Assembly: GCF_029227915.1 (NCBI RefSeq)
Contig: NC_079876.1
Coordinates: 8,434,001 to 8,498,000 of the forward strand
DNA length: 64,000 nucleotides
Origin: Hydractinia symbiolongicarpus
Lineage: Eukaryota; Cnidaria; Hydrozoa; Anthoathecata; Hydractiniidae
Direction: 5' to 3'
Below the pieces are notes generated by a model. It had not been told where the DNA came from, ran no database searches, and worked only from the letters and a program-made list of their open reading frames with translations. The first letter of the stretch is position 1; each line of letters opens with the position of its first letter. Made by a program: the position numbers and the translations under genes. Shown here piece by piece: positions 49,423 through 60,371 of the stretch.

Positions 49423-52400
49423 GGGTACTTTCTTTGTATACATTCGACTATACGGGCCAAGCCCGGGATTTACGGGAAATCGCTGGTTTTCGTTTGCCGG
49501 CGATTTAACAACTTTCATTAAGCGTCTCATCAAAAATGAAAACATTTCTGAAAACTACAAGTCTCATGCGTTTTAGTGGTGAAAATTAATTTAAAAAATC
49601 GTTCGGGAAATGAGTTTACTTCCTGGGTACTTTCTTTGTATACTTTTGACTATACGGGCCGAGTCCGGGATTTACGGGAAGTCGCGGGTTTTCGTTTGCC
49701 GGCAATTAAACTTCTTTTATTCAGCGTCTCATCAAAAATGAAAACATTTTTAAAAACTACAAGTCTCATGGGCTTTAGTGGTGAAATAAAAATTTAAAAA
49801 ATCGTTCGGCAAATGAGTTTACTCCCTGGGTACTATCTTTGTATACTTTTGACTATACGGGCCAAGCCCGGGATTTACGGGAAATCTCGGGTTTTCGTTT
49901 GCCGGCGATTAAACCTCTTTCATTAAGGGTCTCATCAAAAATGAAAACATTTTTGAAAACTACAAGTCTCATGCGTTTTAGTGTTGAAAAAATAAATTAA
50001 AAAATCGTTCTGGAAATGAGTTTACTCACAGGGTACTTTCTTTGTATACATTCGACTATACGGGCCAAGCCCGGGATTTACGGGAAATCGCGGGTTTTCG
50101 TTTGCCGGCGATTAAACAACTTTCATTAAGCGTCTCATCAAAAATGAAAACATTTCTGAAAACTACAAGTCTCATGCGTTTTAGTGGTGAAAATTAATTT
50201 AAAAAATCGTTCGGGAAATGAGTTTACTCCCTTGGTACTTTCTTTGTATACTTTTGACAATATGGGCCGAGTCCGGGATTTACGGGAAGTCGCGGGTTTT
50301 CGATTGCCGGCGATTAAACTTCTTTTATTCAGCGTCTCGTCAAAAATGAAAATATTTTTAAATACTTCAAGTCTCATGGGCTTTAGTGGTGAAATAATAA
50401 TTTAAAAAATCGTTCGGGAAATGAGTTTACACCCTGGGTACTTTCTTTGTATACTTTTGACTATACGGGCCGAGTCCGGGATTTACAGGAAATCGCAGGT
50501 TTTCGTTTGCCGGCGATTAAACTTCTTTTATTCAGCGTCTCATCAAAAATGAAAACATTTTTGAAAACTACAAGTCTCATGCGATTTAGTGGTGAAAAAA
50601 TAATTTAAAAAATCGTTCGGGAAATGAGTTTACTCCCTGGGTACTTTCTTTGTATACTTTTGACTATGCGGGCCGAGTCCGGGGTTTACGGGAAATGGCG
50701 GGTTTTCGTTTGCCGGCGATTAAAAATTCTTTTATTCAGCGTCTCATCAAAAATGAAAACATTTTTGAAAACTACAAGTCTCATGCGTTTTAGTGGTGAA
50801 AATTAATTTAAAAAATCGTTCGGGAAATGAGTTTACTCCCTGGGTACTTTCTTTGTATACTTTTGACTATGCGGGCCGAGTCCGGGGTTTACGGGAAATG
50901 GCGGGTTTTCGTTTGCCGGCGATTAAACTTCTTTTATTCAGCGTCTCATCAAAAATGAAAACATTTTTGAAAACTACAAGTCTCATGCGTTTTAGTGGTG
51001 AAAATTAATTTAAAAAATCGTTCGGGAAATGAGTTTACTCCCTGGGTACTTTCTTTGTATACTTTTGACAATATGGGCCGACTCCGGGATTTACGGGAAA
51101 TCGCGGGTTTTCGTTTGCCGGCGATTAAACTTCTTTTATTCAGCGTCTCATCAAAAATGAAAACATTTTTGAAAACTACAAGTCTCATGCGTTTTAGTGG
51201 TGAAAATTAATTTAAAAAATCGTTCGGGAAATGAGTTTACTCCCTGGGTACTTTCTTTGTATACTTTTGACTATGCGGGCCGAGTCCGGGGTTTACGGGA
51301 AATGGCGGGTTTTCGTTTGCCGGCGATTAAACCTCTTTTATTCAGCGTCTCATCAAAAATGAAAACATTTTTGAAAACTACAAGTCTCATGCGTTTTAGT
51401 GGTGAAAATTAATTTAAAAAATCGTTCGGGAAATGAGTTTACTCCCTGGGTACTTTCTTTGTATACTTTTGACAATATGGGCCGACTCCGGGATTTACGG
51501 GAAATCGCGGGTTTTCGTTTGCCGGCGATTAAACTTCTTTTATTCAGCGTCTCATCAAAAATGAAAATATTTTTAAATACTACAAATCTCATGGGCTTTA
51601 GTGGTGAAATAATAATTTAAAAAATCGTTCGGGAAATTAGTTTACACCCTGGGTACTTTCTTTGCATACTTTTGACTATACGGGCCGAGTCCGGGATTTA
51701 CGGGAAATCGCAGGTTTTCGTTTGCCGGCGATTAAACTTCTTTTATTCAGCGTCTCATCAAAAATGAAAATATTTTTAAATACTACAAGTCTCATGGGCT
51801 TAAGTGGTGAAATAATAATTTAAAAAATCGTTCGGGAAATGAGTTTACACCCTGGGTACTTTTTTTGTATACTTTTGACTATACGGGCCGAGTCCGGGAT
51901 TTACGGGAAATCGCAGGTTTTCGTTTGCCGGCGATTAAACTTCTTTTATTCAGCGTCTCATCAAAAATGAAAACATTTTTGAAAACTACAAGTCTCATGC
52001 GATTTAGTGTTGAAAAAATAATTTAAAAAATCGTTCGGGAAATGAGTTTACTCCCTGGGTACTTTCTTTGTATACTTTTGACTATGCGGGCCGAGTCCGG
52101 GGTTTACGGGAAATGGCGGGTTTTCGTTTGCCGGCGATTAAACTTCTTTTATTCAGCGTCTCATCAAAAATGAAAACATTTTTGAAAACTACAAGTCTCA
52201 AGCGTTTTAGTGGTGAAAAGATAATTTAAAAAATCGTTTTGGAAATGAGTTTACTCACAGGGTACTTTCTTTGTATACATTCGACTATACGGGCCAAGCC
52301 CGGGATTTACGGGAAATCGCGGGTTTTCGTTTGCCGGCGAATAAACCACTTTTATTAAGCCTCTCATCAAAAATGAAAACATTTCTGAAAACTACAAGTC

Positions 52401-53069
52401 TCATGCGTTTTAGTGGTGAAAAAATAATTTAAAAATTCGTTCGGGAAATGGGTTTACTCACAGGGTACTTTCTTTGTATACATTCGACTATACGGGCCAA
52501 GCCCGGGATTTACGGGAAATCGCGGGTTTTCGTTTGCCGGCGATTAAACAACTTTTATTAAGCCTCTCATCAAAAATGAAAACATTTCTGAAAACCACAA
52601 GTCTCATGCGTTTTAGTGGTGAAAATTAATTTAAAAAATCGTTCGGGAAATGAGTTTACTCCCTGGGTACTTTCTTTGTATACTTTTGACTATACGGGCC
52701 AAGCCCGGGATTTACGGGAAATCGCGGGTTTTCGTTTGCCGGCGATTAAACAACTTTCATTAAGCGTCTCATCAAAAATGAAAACATTTCTGAAAACCAC
52801 AAGTCTCATGCATTTTAGTGGTGAAAATTAATTTAAAAAATCGTTCGTGAAATGAGTTTACTCCCTGGGTATTTTTTTTTAATACTTTTGACTATACGGG
52901 TTGTGTCCGGGATTTACGGGAAGTCGCGGGTTTTCGTTTGCCGGCAATTAAACTTCTTTTATTCAGCGTCTCATTAAAAATGAAAACATTTTTAAAAACT
53001 ACAAGTTTTGTGGGCTTTAGTGGTGAAATAATAATTTAAAAAATCGTTCTGAAAATGAGTTTACACCCC
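49423..53069 (+). repeat. 18-mer HOR copy 3, 3647 bp
   Basis: Full length again: offset 5876 to copy 1 (3647 + 2229). It shares cttcctggg and gaaatctcggg with copy 2 and the seven-monomer segment with copy 1. After 53,070 the sequence continues with cttttgac, where copies 1 and 2 continue with cattcgac, so this is the right edge of the HOR domain. By eye I find only a handful of substitutions among the copies. Confidence 0.93.
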
Positions 53070-55861
53070 GGGTACTTTCTTTGTATACTTTTGACTATAC
53101 GGGCCGAGTCCGGGATTTACGGGAAATCGCAGGTTTTCGTTTGCCGGCGATTAAACTTCTTTTATTCAGCGTCTCATCAAAAATGAAAACATTTTTGAAA
53201 ACTACAAGTCTCATGCGTTTTAGTGGTGAAAATTAATTTAAAAAATCGTTCGGGAAATGAGTTTACTCCCTGGGTACTTTCTTTGTATACTTTTGACTAT
53301 ACGGGCCAAGCCCGGGATTTACGGGAAATCGCGGGTTTTCGTTTGCCGGCGATTAAACAACTTTCATTAAGCGTCTCATCAAAAATGAAAACATTTTTAA
53401 AAACTACAAGTCTCATGCGTTTTAGTGGTGAAAATTAATTTAAAAAATCGTTCGGGAAATGAGTTTACTCCCTGGGTACTTTCTTTGTATACTTTTGACT
53501 ATACGGGCCGAGTCCGGGATTTACGGGAAGTTGCGGGTTTTCGTTTGCCGGCAATTAAACTTCTTTTACTCAGCGTCTCATCAAAAATGAAAACATTTTT
53601 AAAAACTACAAGTCTCATGGGCTTTAGTGGTGAAATAATAATTTAAAAAATCGTTCGGGAAATGAGTTTACACCCCGGGTACTTTCTTTGTATACTTTTG
53701 ACTATACGGGCCGAGTCCGGATTTACGGGAAATCGCAGGTTTTCGTTTGCCGGCGATTAAACTTCTTTTATTCAGCGTCTCATCAAAAATGAAAATATTT
53801 TTAAATACTACAAGTCTCATGGGCTTTAGTGGTGAAATAATAATTTAAAAAATCGTTCGGGAAAGGAGTTTACACCCTGGGTACTTTCTTTGTATACTTT
53901 TGACTATACGTGCCGACTCGGGATTTACGAGAAATCGCAGGTTTTCGTTTGCCGGCGATTAAACTTCTTTTATTCAGCGTCTCATCAAAAATGAAAACAT
54001 TTTTGAAAACTACAAGTCTCATGCGTTTTAGTGGTGAAAAAAAAATTTAAAAAATCGTTCGGGAAATAAGTTTACTCCCTGGGTACTTTCTTTGTATACT
54101 TTTGACTATACGGGCTGAGTCCGGGATTTACGGGAAGTCGCGGGTTTTCGTTTGCCGGCGATTAAACTTCTTTTATTCAGCGTCTCATCAAAAATGAAAA
54201 TATTTTTAAATACTACAAGTCTCATGGGCTTTAGTGGTGAAATAATAAATTAAAAAATCGTTCGGGAAATGAGTTTACACCCTGGGTACTTTCTTTGTAT
54301 ACTTTTAACTATACGGGTTGACTCGGGATTTACGGGAAATCGCAGGTTTTCGTTTGCCGGCGATTAAACTTCTTTTATTCATCGTCTCATCAAAAATTAA
54401 AACATTTTTGAAAACTACTCGGGATTTACGGGAAATCGCAGGTTTTCGTTTGCCGGCGATTAAACTTCTTTTATTCAGCGTCTCATCAAAAATTAAAACA
54501 TTTTTGAAAACTACAAGTCTTATGCGTTTTAGTGTTGAAAAAATAAATTAAAAAATCGTTCTGGAAATGAGTTTACTCACAGGGTACTTTCTTTGTATAC
54601 ATTCGACTATACGGGCCAAGCCCGGGATTTACGGGAAATCGCGGGTTTCCGTTTGCCGGCGATTAAACCTCTTTCATTAAGCGTCTCATCAAAAATGAAA
54701 ACATTTTTGAAAACTACAAGTCTCATGCGTTTTAGTGGTGAAAAAAAAATTTAAAAAATCGTTCGGAAAATGAGTTTACTCCCTGGGTACTTTCTTTGTA
54801 TACATTCGACTATACGGGCCAAGCCCGGGATTTACGGGAAATCGCGGGATTTCGTTTGCCGGCGATTAAACCTCTTTTATTAAGCGTCTCATCAAAAATG
54901 AAAACATTTTTAAAAACTGCAAGTCTCATGCGTTTTAGTGGTGAAAAGATAATTGAAAAAATCGTTTGGGAAATGAGTTTACTTACAGGGTACTTTCTTT
55001 GTATACATTCGACTATACGGCCAAGCCCGGGATTTACGGGAAATGGCGGGTTTTCGTTTGCCGGCGATTAAACCTCTTTCATTAAGCGTCTCATCAAAAA
55101 TGAAAACATTTTTGAAAACTACAAGTCTTATGCGTTTTAGTGTTGAAAAAATAAATTAAAAAATCCTTCTGGAAATGAGTTTACTCACAGGGTACTTTCT
55201 TTGTATACATTCGACTATACGGGCCAAGCCCGGGATTTACGGGAAATCGCGGGTTTTCGTTTGCCGGTGATTAAACCTCTTTCATTAAGCGTCTCATCAA
55301 AAATGAAAACATTTTTGAAAACTACAAGTCTCATGCGTTTTAGTGGTGAAAAAATAATTTAAAATTTCGTTCGGGAAATGAGTTTACTCACAGGGTACTT
55401 TCTTTGTATACATTCGACTATACGGGCCAAGCCCGGGATTTACGGGAAATCGCGGGTTTTCGTTTGCCGGCGATTAAACAACTTTCATTAAGCGTCTCAT
55501 CAAAAATGAAAACATTTCTGAAAACTACAAGTCTCATGCGTTTTAGTGGTGAAAATTAATTTAAAAAATCGTTCGGGAAATGAGTTTACTCCCTGGGTAC
55601 TTTCTTTGTATACTTTTGACTATACGGGCCGAGTCCGGGATTTACGGGAAGTCGCGGGTTTTCGTTTGCCTGCAATTAAACTTCTTTTATTCAGCGTCTC
55701 ATCAAAAATGAAAACATTTTTAAAAACTACAAGTCTCATGGGCTTTAGTGGTGAAGTAATAATTTAAAAAATCGTTCGGGAAATGAGTTTACACCCCGGG
55801 TACTTTCTTTGTATACTTTTGACTATACGGGCCGAGTCCGGGATTTACGGGAAATCGCAGG
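53070..55861 (+). repeat. Mosaic stretch containing the phase break
   Basis: About 14 monomers. Type A monomers at 53,223-53,646 include an A-to-B chimera (cttttgac then ccaagcccggg, near 53,290-53,320). B monomers with gttgaaaaaataaatt and gataattg dominate from 54.5 kb on. Spacing from the 53,425 landmark to the 55,546 landmark is 2121 bases, which equals ten monomers plus the 96-base fragment annotated separately. Confidence 0.78.
54321..54416 (+). repeat. Truncated monomer, 96 bp
   Basis: The string actcgggatttacggg occurs at 54,321 and again at 54,417. Between them are only the tttacggg...gcgtctcatc...aaaactac half of a monomer; the catgcgttttag to ctatacgggcc half is missing. The join lies at aaaactac|tcggg, where the upstream monomer has aactacaag and the missing part would end in ccgactcggg, so one to three bases of microhomology (ac/act) are available. 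Downstream monomers keep the normal period but are shifted by 96 bases. Its flanking monomer shares aaaaattaaaac. Confidence 0.93.
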
Positions 55862-58287
55862 TTTTCGTTTGCCGGCGATTAAACTTCTTTTATCCAGCGT
55901 CCCATCAAATATGAAAATATTTTTGAAAACTACAAGTCTTATGCGTTTAGTGGTAAAAAAATAATATAAAAAATCGTTCGGGAAATGAGTTTACTCCCTG
56001 GGTACTTTCTTTGTATACTTTTGACTATACGGGCCAAGCCCGGGATTTACGAGAAATCGCGGTTTTCGTTTGCCGGCGATTAAACTTCTTTTATTCAGCG
56101 TCTCATCAAAAATGAAAACATTTTTAAAAACTACAAGTCTTATGCGTTTTAGTGGTGAAAAAATAATTTAAAAAATCGTTCTGAAAATGAGTTTACTCCC
56201 TGGGTACTTTCTTTGTATACTTTTGACTATACGGGCCGAGTCCAGGATTTAGGGAAATCGCAGGTTTTCGTTTGCCGGCGATTAAACTTCTTTTATTCAG
56301 CGTCTCATCAAAAATGAAAATATTTTTAAATACTACAAGTCTCATGGGTTTTAGTGGTGAAATAATAATTTAAAAAATCGTTCGGGAAATGAGTTTACAC
56401 CCTGGGTACTTTCTTTGTATACTTTTGACTATACGGGCCGACTCGGGATTTACGGGAAATCGCAGGTTTTCGTTTGCCGGCGATTAAACTTCTTTTATTC
56501 AGCGTCTCATCAAAAATTAAAACATTTTTGAAAACTACAAGTCTCATGCGTTTTAGTGTTGAAAAAATTAATTAAAAAATCGTTCTGGAAATGAGTTTAC
56601 TCACAGGGTACTTTCTTTGTATACATTCGACTATACGGGCCAAGCCCGGGATTTACGGGAAATCGCGGGTTTTCGTTTGCCGGCGATTAAACCTCTTTCA
56701 TTAAGCGTCTCATCAAAAATGAAAACATTTTTGAAAACTACAAGTCTCATGCGTTTTAGTGGTGAAAACAAAATTTAAAAAATCGTTCGGAAAATGAGTT
56801 TACTCCCTGGGTACTTTCTTTGTATACATTCGACTATACGGGCCAAGCCCGGGATTTACGGGAAATCGCGGGATTTCGTTTGCCGGCGATTAAACCTCTT
56901 TTATTAAGCGTCTCATCAAAAATGAAAACATTTTTAAAAACTGCAAGTATCATGCGTTTTAGTGGTGAAAAGATAATTGAAAAAATCGTTTCGGAAATGA
57001 GTTTACTCACAGGGTACTTTTTTTGTATACATTCGACTATACGGCCAAGCCCGGGATTTACGGGAAATCGCGGATTTTCGTTTGCCGGCGATTAAACTTC
57101 TTTTATCCAGCGTCCCATCAAATATGAAAATATTTTTGAAAACTACAAGTCTTATGCGTTTAGTGGTAAAAAAATAATATAAAAAATCGTTCGGGAAATG
57201 AGTTTACTCCCTGGGTACTTTCTTTGTATACTTTTGACTATACGGGCCAAGCCCGGGATTTACGAGAAATCGCGGTTTTCGTTTGCCGGCGATTAAACTT
57301 CTTTTATTCAGCGTCTCATCAAAAATGAAAACATTTTTAAAAACTACCAGTCTTATGCGTTTTAGTGGTGAAAAAATAATTTAAAAAATCGTTCTGGAAA
57401 TGAGTTTACTCCCTGGGTACTTTCTTTGTATACTTTTGACTATACGGGCCGAGTCCGGGATTTAGGGAAATCGCAGGTTTTCGTTTGCCGGCGATTAAAC
57501 TTTTTTTATTCAGCGTCTCATCAAAAATGAAAATATTTTTAAATACTACAAGTCTCATGGGTTTTAGTGGTGAAATAATAATTTAAAAAATCGTTCGGGA
57601 AATGAGTTTACACCCTGGGTACTTTCTTTGTATACTTTTGACTATACGGGCCGACTCGGGATTTACGGGAAATCGCAGGTTTTCGTTTGCCGGCGATTAA
57701 ACTTCTTTTATTCAGCGTCTCATCAAAAATTAAAACATTTTTGAAAACTACAAGTCTCATGCGTTTTAGTGTTGAAAAAATTAATTAAAAAATCGTTCTG
57801 GAAATGAGTTTACTCACAGGGTACTTTCTTTGTATACATTCGACTATACGGGCCAAGCCCGGGATTTACGGGAAATCGCGGGTTTTCGTTTGCCGGCGAT
57901 TAAACCTCTTTCATTAAGCGTCTCATCAAAAATGAAAACATTTTTGAAAACTACAAGTCTCATGCGTTTTAGTGGTGAAAACAAAATTTAAAAAATCGTT
58001 CGGAAAATGAGTTTACTCCCTGGGTACTTTCTTTGTATACATTCGACTATACGGGCCAAGCCCGGGATTTACGGGAAATCGCGGGATTTCGTTTGCCGGC
58101 GATTAAACCTCTTTTATTAAGCGTCTCATCAAAAATGAAAACATTTTTAAAAACTGCAAGTCTCATGCGTTTTAGTGGTGAAAAGATAATTGAAAAAATC
58201 GTTTCGGAAATGAGTTTACTCACAGGGTACTTTCTTTGTATACATTCGACTATACGGCCAAGCCCGGGATTTACGGGAAATCGCGGG
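55862..58287 (+). repeat. 6-mer HOR, 1213 bp x2
   Basis: Copies 55,862-57,074 and 57,075-58,287, both starting at ttttcgtttgccggcg. Markers are tatccagcgtcccatcaaatatg (55,891 and 57,103), tgcgtttagtggtaaaaaaataatat, atttacgagaaatcgcggttttcg, atttagggaaatcg, ccgactcggg with aaaaattaaaac, gaaaacaaaattt, aactgcaag and ctatacggccaag. Several one-base deletions in the markers explain 1213 rather than 1216. Differences include gtccaggattt against gtccgggattt and gtatcatgcg against gtctcatgcg. Confidence 0.9.
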
Positions 58288-60371
58288 TTTTCGTTTGCCG
58301 GCGATTAAACCTCTTTCATTAAGCGTCTCATCAAAAATGAAAACATTTTTGAAAACTACAAGTCTCATGCGTTTTAGTGGTGAAAAAAAAATTTAAAAAA
58401 TCGTTCGGAAAATGCGTTTACTCCCTGGGTACTTTCTTTGTATACATTCGACTATACGGGCCAAGCCCGGGATTTACGGGAAATCGCGGGATTTCGTTTG
58501 CCGGCGATTAAACCTCTTTTATTAAGCGTCTCATCAAAAATGAAAACATTTTTAAAAACTGCAAGTCTCATGCGTTTTAGTGTTGAAAAAATAAATTAAA
58601 AAATCCTTCTGGAAATGAGTTTACTCACAGGGTACTTTCTTTGTATACATTCGACTATACGGGCCAAGCCCGGGATTTACGGGAAATCGCGGGTTTTCGT
58701 TTGCCGGCGATTAAACCTCTTTCATTAAGCGTCTCATCAAAAATGAAAACATTTTTGAAAACTACAAGTCTCATGCGTTTTAGTGGTGAAAAAATAATTT
58801 AAAATTTCGTTCGGGAAATGAGTTTACTCACAGGGTACTTTCTTTGTATACATTCGACTATACGGGCCAAGCCTGGGATCTACGGGAAATCGCGGGTTTT
58901 CGTTTGCCAGCAATTAAACAACTTTCATTAAGCGTCTCATCAAAAATGAAAACATTTCTGAAAACTACAAGTCTCATGCGTTTTAGTGGTGAAAATTAAT
59001 TTAAAAAATCGTTCGGGAAATGAGTTTACTTCCTGGGTACTTTCTTTGTATACTTTTGACTATACGGGCCGAGTCCGGGATTTACGGGAAGTCGCGGGTT
59101 TTCGTTTGCCTGCAATTAAACTTCTTTTATTCAGCGTCTCATCAAAAATGAAAACATTTTTGAAAACTACAAGTCTCATGCGTTTTAGTGGTGAAAACAA
59201 AATTTAAAAAATCGTTCGGAAAATGAGTTTACTCCCTGGGTACTTTCTTTGTATACATTCGACTATACGGGCCAAGCCCGGGATTTACGGGAAATCGCGG
59301 GATTTCGTTTGCCGGCGATTAAACCTCTTTTATTAAGCGTCTCATCAAAAATGAAAACATTTTTAAAAACTGCAAGTCTCATGCGTTTTAGTGGTGAAAA
59401 GATAATTGAAAAAATCGTTTCGGAAATGAGTTTACTCACAGGGTACTTTCTTTGTATACATTCGACTATACGGCCAAGCCCGGGATTTACGGGAAATCGC
59501 GGGTTTTCGTTTGCCGGCGATTAAACCTCTTTCATTAAGCGTCTCATCAAAAATGAAAACATTTTTGAAAACTACAAGTCTCATGCGTTTTAGTGGTGAA
59601 AAAAAAATTTAAAAAATCGTTCGGAAAATGCGTTTACTCCCTGGGTACTTTCTTTGTATACATTCGACTATACGGGCCAAGCCCGGGATTTACGGGAAAT
59701 CGCGGGATTTCGTTTGCCGGCGATTAAACCTCTTTTATTAAGCGTCTCATCAAAAATGAAAACATTTTTAAAAACTGCAAGTCTCATGCGTTTTAGTGTT
59801 GAAAAAATAAATTAAAAAATCCTTCTGGAAATGAGTTTACTCACAGGGTACTTTCTTTGTATACATTCGACTATACGGGCCAAGCCCGGGATTTACGGGA
59901 AATCGCGGGTTTTCGTTTGCCGGCGATTAAACCTCTTTCATTAAGCGTCTCATCAAAAATGAAAACATTTTTGAAAACTACAAGTCTCATGCGTTTTAGT
60001 GGTGAAAAAATAATTTAAAATTTCGTTCGGGAAATGAGTTTACTCACAGGGTACTTTCTTTGTATACATTCGACTATACGGGCCAAGCCTGGGATCTACG
60101 GGAAATCGCGGGTTTTCGTTTGCCAGCAATTAAACAACTTTCATTAAGCGTCTCATCAAAAATGAAAACATTTCTGAAAACTACAAGTCTCATGCGTTTT
60201 AGTGGTGAAAATTAATTTAAAAAATCGTTCGGGAAATGAGTTTACTTCCTGGGTACTTTCTTTGTATACTTTTGACTATACGGGCCGAGTCCGGGATTTA
60301 CGGGAAGTCGCGGGTTTTCGTTTGCCTGCAATTAAACTTCTTTTATTCAGCGTCTCATCAAAAATGAAAAC
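57920..60371 (+). repeat. 6-mer HOR, 1216 bp x2
   Basis: Copies about 57,920-59,135 and 59,136-60,351. Shared private variants at offset 1216 are gaaaacaaaattt (57,972 and 59,188 by landmark), ttcggaaaatgcgtttac, aaatccttctgg (about 58,596 and 59,812), aaaatttcgttcggg, gcctgggatctacggg, gccagcaattaaac and gcctgcaattaaac. I see no difference between the copies. The first copy overlaps the end of the preceding 1213-bp unit, so the two exchanges happened in succession. Confidence 0.92.

Noticed and set aside
43547-53069. Assembly duplication instead of real 18-mer copies
   Set aside because: Copies differ by substitutions and a clean seven-monomer deletion, and substitutions are shared between specific pairs. 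An assembly artefact would be expected to give identical copies. It cannot be fully excluded without reads.
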